Source: Osedax fenrisi
Taxonomy: Eukaryota; Annelida; Polychaeta; Sabellida; Siboglinidae
Length of the DNA stretch: 64,000 nt
Reading direction: 5' to 3'
Assembly: GCA_964019155.1 (NCBI GenBank)
Contig: OZ025240.1
Span: 39,000,715 to 39,064,714, forward strand
Both the position numbers and the translations under genes were made by a program. The stretch's first letter is position 1, and every line of letters begins with the position of its first letter. Below the pieces are notes generated by a model. It ran no database searches, had not been told where the DNA came from, and saw nothing but the letters and a program-made list of their open reading frames with translations. Shown piece after piece: positions 1 to 10,689 of the stretch.

Positions 1-414
1 TATACAACAATTGAGGTGGCAACCTTAATACTAATATTGTTTGTCATTATTATTTTATTTATTAATTTCCTCAAGTTTTATTCTATTTTATTTTATTCTT
101 ATTAATGGTATTTATTGTATGATTTATTTAAGTGTTTAATTAAACTTTCAATTCAATTCAATTCAATATAAATATAGAATACAATACATTAGCGGATAAC
201 ATATTTCTATCAATATTGATCCATCAAGATATCATATATTAATCTATAGTCTATAGTCTATTGTATACAATAGGTATACCTATTATAAACAACTGCGAGG
301 GAATTAGAACAATACATTACAAATAGTAATATTTTTTGCCTTGTGTTTTAATTTATAATTTATTAAGTTATTGATACATATATATGTAGTACTGCATTCT
401 ACGTAGAATACATA
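1..414. other. AT-rich intergenic sequence, no gene seen
   Basis: No open frame, RNA gene or transposon end was recognised. The stretch is simple AT-rich DNA with short palindromic TATA/ATAT runs. Confidence 0.6.
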
Positions 415-416
415 AT

Positions 417-477
417 CAGGGATCGAATCAGGAACGCCTCACCTTCCAGCAAGTGAATATTCCACCGAGCCACATCC
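417..477 (-). repeat. tRNA-derived SINE head (A and B box)
   Basis: Read on the minus strand, the segment has an RNA polymerase III A box (TGGCTCGGTGG, complement of about 462-472) followed about 35 bp later by a B box (GATTCGATCCC, complement of about 418-428). That is tRNA spacing. Acceptor-stem pairing is not evident, so it looks like a tRNA-derived SINE head and not a working tRNA gene. The body of the SINE was not delimited. Confidence 0.5.
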
Positions 478-643
478 TAGAGAATGTAACAATACAATTA
501 GTTACAAGGCCTATATCGGGTAATATGGTTATGACGCTAATTGTCGTGTTATTTATTTGTTATTAATTCCAAAATAAGTTTAGATAACGATATTATATTT
601 GTATTTACTAAATTACAATTGTAAACAAACAAATAACTAAGAT

Positions 644-1052
644 CGTTTTAAAATAACTGACAAATAAATCAACAAACAAACAAGAAATACTAAATAAGTT
701 AATATAATATAAGTATTATGATATATATTTTATTATTATTTATTATATTATTAATATATCTATATATGTAAATTATTAATATATGTATATATAAGCTCTA
801 TATTAACTGTAACTATATATATACACCACTATATCAACAAATATATTTTACGTTTTAAAATAACTGACAAATAAATCAACAAACAAACAAGAAATACTAA
901 ATAAGTTAATATAATATAAGTATTATGATATATATTTTATTATTATTTATTATATTATTAATATATCTATATATGTAAATTATTAATATATGTATATATA
1001 AGCTCTATATTAACTGTAACTATATATATACACCACTATATCAACAAATATA
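644..1052. repeat. Tandem duplication, 207-bp unit x2
   Basis: The unit starting at 644 (CGTTTTAAAATAACTGAC) restarts at 851 and is nearly identical to about 1052, where both copies end in the same ATATCAACAAATATATT context. It is a simple direct duplication of AT-rich non-coding DNA with no gene inside. The near-identity implies it is recent. Confidence 0.85.
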
Positions 1053-1182
1053 TTATAACAATGGTAAAATCAACTGCCTTTACGGCATTATTATACGCAA
1101 TGATAATATAGCACGGATTCATAGTATGCATATATAACTGTAGGTGTTAACTTAATACATATAATTCCAATACAGTCACAAC

Positions 1183-2427
1183 TAGTGATGTAAATGATGC
1201 CGAGCTTTTGATGTCGAGCCGAGACTTTTGGTTTATAATGCCGAGCCTAGACTTTCATTTTCGGTAAAAAAAAATGAGCCCGAGCCGAGCAGAGACTCTA
1301 GCCAAACGAGCCCAAGCCGATCGAGACTCTAACCAAATGAGCCCGAGCCGAGCCAAGCCGAGATGAGACTCTTACAAAACATAATCGAACTGAAATTATG
1401 CTTTTTGAAGTTACATTTTAAACATCATTTTTATATATTTATCCATATTTGTATTAATGTTTCCTATATTATGTGATTATTAATTATTAATTATTTGTAT
1501 TGATATATGGCTATTTTGTTTATAATATACTCATCTGTCACACTCGTATTTTAAAAATATTTTAAAAATTACAAAATATAACTGTTTTCTCAATAATTTA
1601 TATCTATAATATATTTAATATAGTTTTATTTAGAACGGAAAATATATCATATATATATTTATTAATTGGTAGTAGGTATTGTTGTAGCATCAGTTCAGTT
1701 ATACTGTATCGTCTATTATCTTGGTGGTAATTTATATAATAGGACGCGCATTGATGATCACATTATTTTATTTAATGGCATTAACTTATAATCAGGTAAA
1801 TCAATTAAAAGTATGTTACAATAGTCCAATATAGATATAACTTTGAATTAGCAATTTACATGAATTAATAGTAATTGTTTTCTTATAATTATAATATTAT
1901 GCAATTGATAGTTGGCTGATATGATTTTTGAGTTTATGAACATATTAAGAATCTTATCAATTGACACTCCGAGATTATTTTCCTTATCTGATAGTTTGTA
2001 TTGTGTATTATTTATTATAATGAAATTATTTTCGTTTTATATAAAAAACAATTATTCTGTTAACTGACACTGGAACTATATTGATCTTATGAAAACTGAG
2101 ACTAACACTTAAATGATGCCTTTAATAAGCATGAGTTAATAGCAATGCATTTTATAGAGTCTGAGACTGCATCGACGCTTTAGGTAACCCATTCTGAGAC
2201 TTAAACGATGCTATTGTTATTTACATTGATACTGAATGCTTTAGGTATTGATACTGAGACTGAATCGATGCTTTAGGTGACCGAGACTGAGACTGCATCG
2301 ATGATTTATGTATTGATACTGATACTGCATTGATGCTTTGGTTAACCGAGACTGAGACTGCATTGATGCTTTGGGTAACCGAGACTGACACTGCATCATG
2401 CTTTATATTTGAGCATTATTTACATCA
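1183..2427. mobile_element. Non-autonomous hAT-type element with subterminal repeats
   Basis: The left end reads TAGTGATGTAAATGATGC; the right end is its imperfect inverted copy (GCATTATTTACATCA at about 2413-2427). The flanks share a 12-bp direct repeat, CAGTCACAACTA (1173-1184 and 2426-2437). It overlaps the ends and is compatible with an 8-bp hAT target duplication, GTCACAAC. Inside the left end are iterated CCGAGCC/GAGACTC words (about 1200-1375). Inside the right end are iterated GAGACTGCATCGATGCTTT words (about 2085-2400), the subterminal transposase-binding style seen in hAT elements. No transposase frame is present. The last bases of the right inverted repeat appear lost. Confidence 0.7.
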
Positions 2428-2727
2428 GTCACAACTACTATCACTTATTTGTTATTGTTAATTATTTTATCCATAAGTGTATATATCATACAATCCTAGA
2501 TATACATGTAGTACACGATGTACCATACATTTTACATACTTAATTATACATACAATATACTTACATAAGTCTGATAAGTATATAACAAATATTTAAATTA
2601 TATTATATTAAATTATGTTTATAATTATATTATTTTGTACATTATTGATTTGTTAATACAACCTTATTTTAATGTATAATTAAAAGACCTCACTTTACAT
2701 GACTATAATCCTAACTCGAGTTACACT

Positions 2728-2769
2728 CAGACACGCCCATGCAGACACGCCCACTCAGACACGCCCACT
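2728..2769 (+). promoter_or_regulatory. Triple CACGCCCA (GC/KLF-like) promoter repeat
   Basis: Three near-identical 14-bp copies of CAGACACGCCCACT lie head to tail, each with a CACGCCCA box of the kind bound by KLF/Sp zinc-finger factors. They sit just upstream of a TATA-like TATAAACGG (2791) and about 130 bp before the ATG at 2897, so they look like the upstream promoter of that gene. The factor identity is an inference. Confidence 0.5.
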
Positions 2770-2790
2770 TATACATACACACACACTCCT

Positions 2791-2799
2791 TATAAACGG
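2791..2799 (+). promoter_or_regulatory. Probable TATA box of the 2897 gene
   Basis: TATAAACGG lies about 100 bp upstream of the ATG and just downstream of the triple CACGCCCA repeat. Transcription would start near 2820, giving a leader of about 75 nt. AT-rich genomes contain many TATA-like words; the position and the GC-richer surroundings are what support this one. Confidence 0.4.
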
Positions 2800-2896
2800 C
2801 GATACCAACACCTAATACTGTACGTCTCATAAGTCATATAGGACGTAACTTTGCCCTTGTCGTAACATCTCAAGGTCATGTTAACACATTTACAGG

Positions 2897-3388
2897 ATGA
2901 GTCAAAACAAACAAACGCCCCCCTCGTCGCTAACAAAAAGAACGATCTCCACTAACAACAAGATCGCCTCCAACAACACTAAGAGCGTCACCATCGACAA
3001 CGACAACAACAAAAGAATAACGCCCACAATCCGCGCCGAAGACTTCAGCACCGAGGAGGTGACATCGAAACACTTCGTTAAAGGTCGTCTGCCGACCTAC
3101 GATAAGTGGGGCAGCTCTATCTCTAATCTGACCACTCGAGATAACTTCGACCGCGTGTCGTTATCTCGACCGGAAGTCAGCGCTCAGTTACGTAAGAACG
3201 GCCGCTATAAGGCCGGAATAGGGGGCGGGGTCTCCACTAAACACGCCCCTTACGACGAAGACATGCCTCCCGGTTATTTGGCCGCTAAAGACGTGTTCTC
3301 TAGGACCAAAGTGGTCAGTAACGTGTCCTCGGCTGTCCAGGGTCTACATACCCGGAAGTCAGCCACCACTGGGGTCAAACATCGTTAG
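2897..3388 (+). CDS. Small basic protein of unknown function (163 aa)
   Basis: This ORF of about 50% GC stands out sharply from its AT-rich surroundings, the strongest sign that it is truly coding. It runs from an ATG to a TAG. The first 45 residues are Ser/Thr/Asn/Lys-rich and probably disordered. The rest is a compact basic segment with PTYDKW (about 66-71), GRYKAGIGGG (about 102-111) and PPGYLAAKDVF (about 123-133). No signal peptide, membrane segment or recognised domain is seen. The ATG immediately follows TTTACAG, a good splice acceptor, so this may be a final exon; alternatively the TATA box at 2791 makes it a single-exon gene. A SINE begins about 80 bp after the stop. Short Tyr/Pro/Gly-containing basic proteins of this type include some axonemal microtubule inner proteins, but I cannot assign it to a family. 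Confidence 0.75.
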   Translation: MSQNKQTPPSSLTKRTISTNNKIASNNTKSVTIDNDNNKRITPTIRAEDFSTEEVTSKHFVKGRLPTYDKWGSSISNLTTRDNFDRVSLSRPEVSAQLRKNGRYKAGIGGGVSTKHAPYDEDMPPGYLAAKDVFSRTKVVSNVSSAVQGLHTRKSATTGVKHR

Positions 3389-3467
3389 TTGTATAGGTAC
3401 GTGTGTACGCAGGTGTGAATGTACACATTCGTATATTCATATAGGAGATATAAATATATATATATAT

Positions 3468-3773
3468 ATAACTCAGGAACTTAGATGGAGCTTTTTTGAA
3501 CTTATAACAATATATGGATCTAATATCCCTTCGAAGCCGCTCTCGTGATAATGCATCCGTGGTTTTAACGAGGCCGATCATTTATTTATACACGTTTATA
3601 AGTTTATATATAAGATCACTTCTAAGTATTAATACTATATATATAACTACCGGTATGCTACATGTAACTAAGCTGTCAGACACACGGGTATACCTATAGG
3701 ACACATGTATACTTATTTTAAGATATATTTAAATGTTCCAACGGGATTTGAACCTGTTTCCTGTGTATATATA

Positions 3774-3814
<41 letters not shown>

Positions 3815-3870
3815 ATAACTAATATTAATTACGCATACTTAAACGACGTATACCACTATACCACATGTAG
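3468..3870 (-). repeat. tRNA-derived SINE, copy 1, with (TA)n between A and B boxes
   Basis: The minus-strand head has an A box (TGGTATAGTGG, complement of about 3860) and a B box (GGTTCAAATCCC, complement of about 3741-3752), separated by a large TA expansion (about 3765-3811). The body at 3468-3640 (CAGGAACTTAGATG, CCCTTCGAAGCCGCTCTC, GGTTTTAACGAG) matches 45530-45660 closely, which defines a dispersed family. The TA tract splitting the promoter would probably silence polymerase III transcription of this copy. Confidence 0.75.
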
Positions 3871-3872
3871 GT

Positions 3873-4031
3873 GTGAAGAAAGCAACCTTGGATGACATTC
3901 TTAACTTTGCCGACTACATAGCGTCTTGTAACAATGATAACTTCACGAGTAAAACCGGTCAGTACTTATGACTCAGTACTGACATGTACAGTGTATACTA
4001 TAAACTATAATTTATATGTGTGGGTACGCGC

Positions 4032-4073
<42 letters not shown>

Positions 4074-4156
4074 TACAATAAATACATATTATAACGTATT
4101 AAAACATTGTCGGGTCATATTATAAATAACAAACAAGTATAATACTTGATATTTAA

Positions 4157-4204
<48 letters not shown>
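3873..4204. other. Short open stretch and TA microsatellites, no gene called
   Basis: A plus-strand frame at about 3873-3968 is open for about 32 codons and is less AT-rich than its flanks, but I do not recognise the peptide. Two TA tracts follow (about 4036-4068 and 4161-4202). The short frame may be a remnant of a mobile-element protein. Confidence 0.4.
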
Positions 4205-4205
<1 letters not shown>

Positions 4206-5827
4206 TTTGCAAATATGAGGGAAAAGGTAGAAGACAAAAATCGCCATACCCTGACTTAACTGATGATGACTTACCTAATTTATTTGATTCCTTTTCAATG
4301 AATAAATCACCAATATTATTTTAATATTATATTATATTAATTGTATCATTACCCAACCTATCTCTATGGGTAAGTATCCGAATACGGAGTAAATATAAAG
4401 CTACAACAAATGGAAGTCTTATTTTTATATTTCAATATAATTCGTATATAAAAATACATAAAAGAATAAATTATTTTTTTTCATAGAAAATAGTCGTTAT
4501 AAAGTATTTTCTAACATATTATTAAAAGTATGGCTACATATTATTTTGCGTGTGTATGATATTTATAAGTATCTCAAACAAAATGAATAAGATATTCTGA
4601 CCGTATTTCTTATAAATGGGCATATATCATCTTCTCGAAATATCCTTAATGTAGAACCCCGAGGCTTTGTATTAAGACCTATTATTTTCAATATTTATCA
4701 ACTTCCTATTTTTAATATAATTTCTCATTTTCCCTTTATATCAGTTCACTCACATGATATACTACTTAACTTCTGATTTAAATGCTGCTTCAACTCTTAT
4801 ATCTAACTGTATTACATCAAAACACAATTGGCTTTAAAATAACTATATATCACTGAATCCCGATAAAATATAACTACATTTCTTCATCTCTCGTCTCCCA
4901 AATACCCGTTAACAGTCCCACCTTTCAGCATGGTTAACAATCATAATATATTATATTGTGATAATGTTAAATATATTGATTCTGATGTCGACAGTTCTTT
5001 ATATTTTCATCGCCACATCTCAAATATTCTTCGTTCTATAAACTTTCATCTTTATTCTCTGCGTGTAATCCGTAACTTCATATCATTAAGTATGTCTATA
5101 ACTCTCGCCTCGTATGACTCATATACCTCTTTCTGATTACGTAATATCTTTCTGATTACGTAATATATCATGTATTCTTTACCGAAACGTGACTATAACA
5201 TTACAATTATTACCTAAATAATGCGTTATTATGATACATTTAAAAATGTATAGTTTCTCTAAAACATATACGTTTCTATATCTAAAGGGATTGTATTGCA
5301 ATAGACATGGCTACAAATTAAATTTGGAATAATATTTAAAGTTATTCTATTAACTCACATATCTCTTCACGCACAACCGACCTGAATATTCCGTTATTTC
5401 AATTCCCACTCACAATATATCTCTATCCGTTATATAGTATATTACTTCGTACCTTATATATCTAGTCTCTAAACTTAATCTCCATTCTCATAATATTCAT
5501 GAATGTCATATCGGCCCCTTATCTATATATATATATATGGAATAAATTACAAGATAAGCTACGCCCTACTAATCCACTAACTCATTTAAATCTCTATTAC
5601 ATCTCTATTAAAACATATCTATTTACAAATGCATATACATGATCACTATTTTTATCATTGTTATCAATATGTATTATCATATATTAATTTTGAGTACATT
5701 GATTGTTTTTATTTATTATTTATTATTTAATAGTTTAGTTACGTTCTAGTTATATGGTTTTTGTTTTGTTTTTAATTTCGACACTTTATTTCTCTGGCAC
5801 TAATCGTCGTTAAAACAAATTTAATTT

Positions 5828-5834
<7 letters not shown>
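4205..5834 (+). pseudogene. Decayed CR1/L2-like LINE reverse transcriptase
   Basis: The stretch translates with many stops and shifts into an RT C-terminal half in the correct order. A degenerate GxPxGSVLGPLLF region lies at about 4651-4710. The LNPxKT block at about 4855-4880 is followed by VKYIDSDVDSSLYFHRHISN (about 4963-5024), then INFHLYSLRVIRNF (about 5038-5080). A thumb-like block ends in WNKLQDKLRP (about 5540-5570) and a TYLFTNAY tail (about 5612-5640). The order and spacing match the RT/thumb of CR1/L2/jockey-type LINEs. The 3' end is near the TA tract at 5836. The element is inactive; the left limit is approximate. Confidence 0.75.
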
Positions 5835-5871
<37 letters not shown>

Positions 5872-5913
5872 ATAGTCTATTTATTATTAAAGTCTATAAC
5901 CATTATGAAACAG

Positions 5914-6446
5914 CCAATAGAGGAGGTATTTACTACCGCCATTTGGATAGCGAGAAGTGCGGCCGATTGTTTACCGCCCGCCACAAGCTAATAGATCCTA
6001 AGGATATAGCCGTCACTCAACCTCATCGCGGGAACGCCTACTCGATGCACGTGAAGCGCGGCGCCGTCGACAAGTCGGTCAAAGATCACTTCGTCGCGTA
6101 CCTACCGTGCAAAGAGATGCCGTACAGCTTCTTCGATAGCGAGAAATCGCCTGCCACCTATTTCGCGGACCCGGCGCGTCGTAACCGCAAGGGTAAAGCC
6201 TCCGAGTTCCCCGTCGTCGAGATGAGCATCCTAGAACAACTGAACAAGCGTCGTAGCACCGACGGTTCTGTTTCGCAGTACTCGCAGAGGTTAGAGGTCA
6301 CGACCGCGGCGTCCTTCGATACCAGCTCGGCGAAGACGTCTATCGGTGCAGACGATGAGAAGTTCACCTACGTGGAACCGACCACCAAGAAGAGTCTACG
6401 AAAGCGTTCCATGCTAAACGACTCGATTAAGAACGGTGATACATGA
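5914..6446 (+). CDS. GC-rich terminal exon of an unknown basic protein
   Basis: A GC-rich frame of about 177 codons ends in TGA at 6446. The frame has no usable ATG near its beginning: codon 5943 is TTG and the first in-frame ATG lies about 100 nt further in. The frame is also open upstream of 5943, so translation probably enters from a spliced exon, most simply at the AG at 5912-5913. The product is basic, with KEMPYSFFDSEKSPATYF (about residues 69-86 counted from there) and a Ser/Thr-rich tail ending in KKSLRKRS. No transmembrane segment or known domain is seen. A possible polyadenylation signal AATAAA lies at 6565. Like the 2897 gene it is a basic Tyr/Ser-containing protein in an AT-rich desert; a shared role is only a guess. 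Confidence 0.7.
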
Positions 6447-6621
6447 TTGGCTGAGAGCTATTGAGGAGTGTTGCGACGACGAGAGATGAATGAAAACGGG
6501 CATTTCGGCCATTAATTCGATATGCCAATAATGATTTTATATTCTCAAGTCGTATTCATTTTTAAATAAATAGTGAATAATTTATGAATATTAATCATTA
6601 ATTATATAATCATTTGGTATA

Positions 6622-7529
6622 GGGTAAAGTAACCGAATTCGGACAGTGCCCGAATACGGAAACTCTCTGTATCTAAGAAACCATAAATCCTACAAAAAAA
6701 TTGTAATGAATAAAATATTCATAATTATATAAATAGTCTAAAAAAGTATTTTTTATTTTTTAATTATTCAAAATTTTGAATTTTCATTATTAATATTGCT
6801 TATATATCTAATAAACTAATTTTTTTATTATGTTTTTAAATTTATGATTTTGTTTACAAAAATTCAATTCAAAACCTTCTCAATAATATATAAATGTATC
6901 GATACTATATAAATGTATCGAAAATATAAAGCTATATTAAAAAATAAAGTATTCTAAATTTATATATATAATTTCTATATATGTTATAAAATATTCATTA
7001 AGTTATAAGCATTAATCTAGCGGTCATATAAGTCCTTAATACGTATACTATTGATGTCTTAATATGGACACCATATAACCAATCAGCGCGCAGCGTATAA
7101 ACTATTTTGATTTTAATAAAAATCACAAGCGTTATAATATTAATACCACCAATAAAGCTAAATCTAAAATTTGTATTATTTAGATACTTAAATTGAATTA
7201 TTAATTAAAAAATAATAAATATAAATAAATTATTAACTGATTAAATTAGAATAAATTATTCATAAAATTAATTATAAATAATGTAATTGTAATTTGTATG
7301 ATTGATTCATCAATAATATATAGTTTATCTAGTGGTATATAGGGTGTCAGTATCATAACACAGGGTGTCCGACACTGTCCGTATTCGGACACCCCCGTTA
7401 TCTATGGAATTAAAAGATTAAATAAAATGTTAAAATCACAATAATATCTATAATCATATAATATTAATATATTGTAATTTTTGAATACAACTAATGAGTC
7501 ATACAATTTTAAGACCATTTATTAAAATT
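6622..7529 (+). mobile_element. Family A TIR element (MITE), copy A1, right end lost
   Basis: The left end GGGTAAAGTAACCGAATTCGG follows a TA dinucleotide. The body matches the reverse complement of 8929-9833 throughout, including CTGTATCTAAGAAACC near the end and a central cluster of GTGTCC/GTCCGTATTCGG words (7340-7390). The homology stops at about 7529, before the expected right terminal repeat. No transposase is encoded. Confidence 0.8.
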
Positions 7530-8928
7530 ATTTAAATAAATTATATCATACACTTTATATTAACATATAATAAGTTAATCACTCAATATTGAGTAAATAT
7601 ATCCATGTATTGTAATTTATTATAAACTATGTTGGACAACAAATCAAAAATGGAGAAAATAAATTTTAAAAGTTATTTTGATTTAGGTACCAACTCTACG
7701 AAATGTATATAATATAAAGAGGTATTAGGTTAGATTTACCATTAGATATATAACTATACGTGTTATGAATATTACTGCTAATACTCCTACATAAAATAAT
7801 TTAAATAGATACGTAACTAGATACCAGCTGATTATATGTTAACTATTGATGTATACCTATAGGTGTATAACTAGGTCAATAGTCAGCTATATAATCAGTT
7901 TAATACCTATGTTTATAACTAGATGTTTTGAGAATAATACTTATGCATACAAATACCTATAAATTCCTCAAAATAACTAAGTGCAACGTGATGACAACTA
8001 GAGAGTGAACATGAAATAATAAAAATTGAAAATAAAGAAACACTATTTTTAATTTTTAATCATATTTATTCAAAAAGGAAATTTTTAAATATTTTAATCT
8101 TCTCATCATTTATTAGTTTTTCTATTAACTCTGTCGCATTTCTTTTAAAATATCTCCTAAGTATAATCTATAGATTATATATGCATTCAAATTTATCTTT
8201 GCAGATATCTGATAAAAAAACATAATTAATATACCGAATTTGTATATCGAATTTAAATTAAGTTTTACTTATGCATTTATTTAAAAAATAAAATTTAATA
8301 AAATTTCTATATTGCTAATAGAAAACATTTTGCGAAGCAAATATATAATATTTCAAATATAGTCAACATAATTAATATTAACTCGCTGCTAGAATTAGTA
8401 TCGGACCATTGCAATATATTTAGATTTCACGAGGTGTTTGTGCAACAATATTTTCATATACTTTAAAACAATAGTATCCTATTAAATTACATGAAATACA
8501 AATGGCTTTTACTCACATATATCATCATACATGTATATCATTTAAATCCAATATATTGTATTAATTTGTTATATATTATAATATAAATAATTATAATAGA
8601 TAATTATCAATGATTTCCGCTATCTATCTCTGAAATGTTTACTTCGGGCTATATACTTTTCAGTGGTTTATTTATTTACATTAAAATAATTTAAATCTTT
8701 GAATCAAAGATGTCAAGTATATTTATTTATATGTCAAATAAAAGTCAATTCTTATTTTAAATAATATTTCTATATAAATATTTTATTAAAAATACGAATT
8801 TAGATTAATAAAAACACGACTTAGCCTACGACGTCCTGTGCCTAATGATAACACTTAGTCTGATAACACTTAGTCTGTAGCAGATCAATAATAATTTAAA
8901 ACAATTTATATTAAATCTAAAAAATGTA
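7530..8928. other. AT-rich intergenic sequence, no gene seen
   Basis: No recognisable protein, RNA or element end was found between family A copies A1 and A2. A short duplicated ATAACACTTAGTCTG word lies at about 8850-8876. Confidence 0.55.
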
Positions 8929-9833
8929 GGGGAAAGTAACCTAATACGGACACTTTAACAATAAATGGTCTTAACTTTTTATGACTCATTATTTTTATTC
9001 AAAAATTATAACATATTAATATTATATGATTATAGATATTATTGTGCTTTTTAAATTTTATTTAATCTTTTAATTCCATAGATAACGGGGGTGTCCGTAT
9101 TCGGTACCCATGTCCGAATACGGACACCCTGTGTTATAATACGGACACCCTATATACCTCTAGATAAACTATATATTATTGATGAATCAATCACACAAAT
9201 TACAATTACGTTATTTAAAATTAATTTTATACAAAATATATTGTAATTTAATTAGTTAATAACTTATTTATTTTTATTATATTTTAATTAATAATACAAT
9301 TTAAGTATCTAAATAATATTTTTTTTAGAATTAGCTTTTTTGGTGGTATTAATATTAGAACGCACGCAATTTTTATGAAAATCAGAATTGTTCATACGCT
9401 GCGCGCTGATTGGTTATAGGGTGTCCGTATTAAGACATTTAGAGTGTCCGTATTAGGAACTTATATGACCTCTAGATATATGCATATAACTTAATGAATA
9501 TTTGATAAAAAATATAGAAATTAAAAATACAATTTTTAGAATGCTTTATTTGTTGATAATATAGTGTTATATTTTATATCGATACATTTGTATAATCTTG
9601 AGAAGGTTTTAAGTTGACATTTTTTTTCATAAATTTAAAAACGTAATAAAAAAATCTGTTTATTGGATATATTAGCAATATTTTGTATAATTCAAAAATA
9701 AAAAATACTTTTTTAGACTATTTTTATAATTATGAATATTTTATTCATTAAACATTTTTTTGTAGGATTTATGGTTTCTGAGATACCGAGAGTGTCCGCA
9801 TTCGGGCACTGTCCGTATTCGGTTACTTTCCCC
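8929..9833 (-). mobile_element. Family A TIR element (MITE), complete copy A2
   Basis: This 905-bp element is flanked by TA on both sides (8927-8928 and 9834-9835). Its inverted ends are GGGGAAAGTAACC with an adjoining TAATACGGACAC word, and the complement of GTCCGTATTCGGTTAC plus CTTTCCCC. Eight or so copies of the word GTCCGTATT(A/C) in both orientations lie at the ends and in two internal clusters (about 9090-9150 and 9419-9455). A TA target duplication is typical of Tc1/mariner-type MITEs. It has no coding capacity and is inverted relative to A1. Confidence 0.85.
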
Positions 9834-10129
9834 TATAGTTTTCTATGAATATACATTATGAACAACACAATTGTCAGAAATATCAACTATTTAGGTATCG
9901 CTGTTTATGTTTTCAATACGAAATCGGATTACATGATTGTAGATATTAAAGTAGGTACCTATTAGTACCTATTTGCAATTGGATGACTGAATGATAATTG
10001 GAACCGGCGCCTACGAAATATTTCGTTATGAGAATTTATTCTATTAACGTAAGACCTTTGTGTATGTTAAATTGTATTTCGTTGCTAATTTTTAATAATT
10101 TTAAAGATCTTGGCGTAACTTTCTGCGAT

Positions 10130-10290
10130 AATTTATTTAATGATATACTATCATCTTAAATTACTGTATACTCCTACCGAGGATCTATAGATTCTAGGGT
10201 CATTATTCATTATATACATTAATGACATATAACATTTATTTATTAACTCATTTGATACACACGTGAAATTATATGCTGATGACACATCGA
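10130..10290 (+). pseudogene. LINE reverse transcriptase scrap (GxxxGS...YADD)
   Basis: The degenerate translation has YRGSIDSRVIIHYIH, matching the RT segment GVPQGSxLGPLLFxxYIND. After a suitable gap it reaches the catalytic motif YADDTSI (10272-10292). Stops lie between them. This is a fragment of a CR1/jockey-like LINE. Confidence 0.65.
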
Positions 10291-10489
10291 TTACAATCAA
10301 TAATGTATAATCAATAACTATATTTTAACTTTATTATATCTATTCGTTTAATTAAGTTTAACCTTTTATTTTATTATAATAGTACGTCACTATATTTTAA
10401 CTTAATTACATATTTTGATTATTTTATTTTTACTTTTCTCTTTATTATAATAGTATAACCTCTATATTGTAACTCTATTATGAAATCAT

Positions 10490-10680
10490 TTCAAAACGAT
10501 TTTCGTAAGGGACACCATATTGAAACATCCTTCCTAAGCAAGTCTGATGAAATATTGTTTATTTATATAAAAACACTTATCTTAAGATAATCTCCTTGAC
10601 CTCTCATATAATGTTGATACCCTCAACCATAATATACTTATCTTAATACTTACGTGTAGATTTGAATAATTATACTATAG
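10490..10680 (+). pseudogene. LINE reverse transcriptase scrap (RKGH...LDLS)
   Basis: FRKGHHIETSFLSK at about 10501-10540 and LDLSYNVDTLNHNILI at about 10596-10643 match the conserved RT block (FRKGHSTETALL ... LLDLSAAFDTVDHDILL). In an intact element this block lies before YADD, yet here it is about 200 bp after the YADD scrap. The two scraps therefore come from different insertions or a rearrangement. Confidence 0.65.
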
Positions 10681-10689
10681 TGCTTTCAA

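Noticed and set aside
3873..3968. Short open frame with FADYIASCNNDNF
   Set aside because: Only about 32 codons, with no recognisable family, start or splice context strong enough to call a gene.
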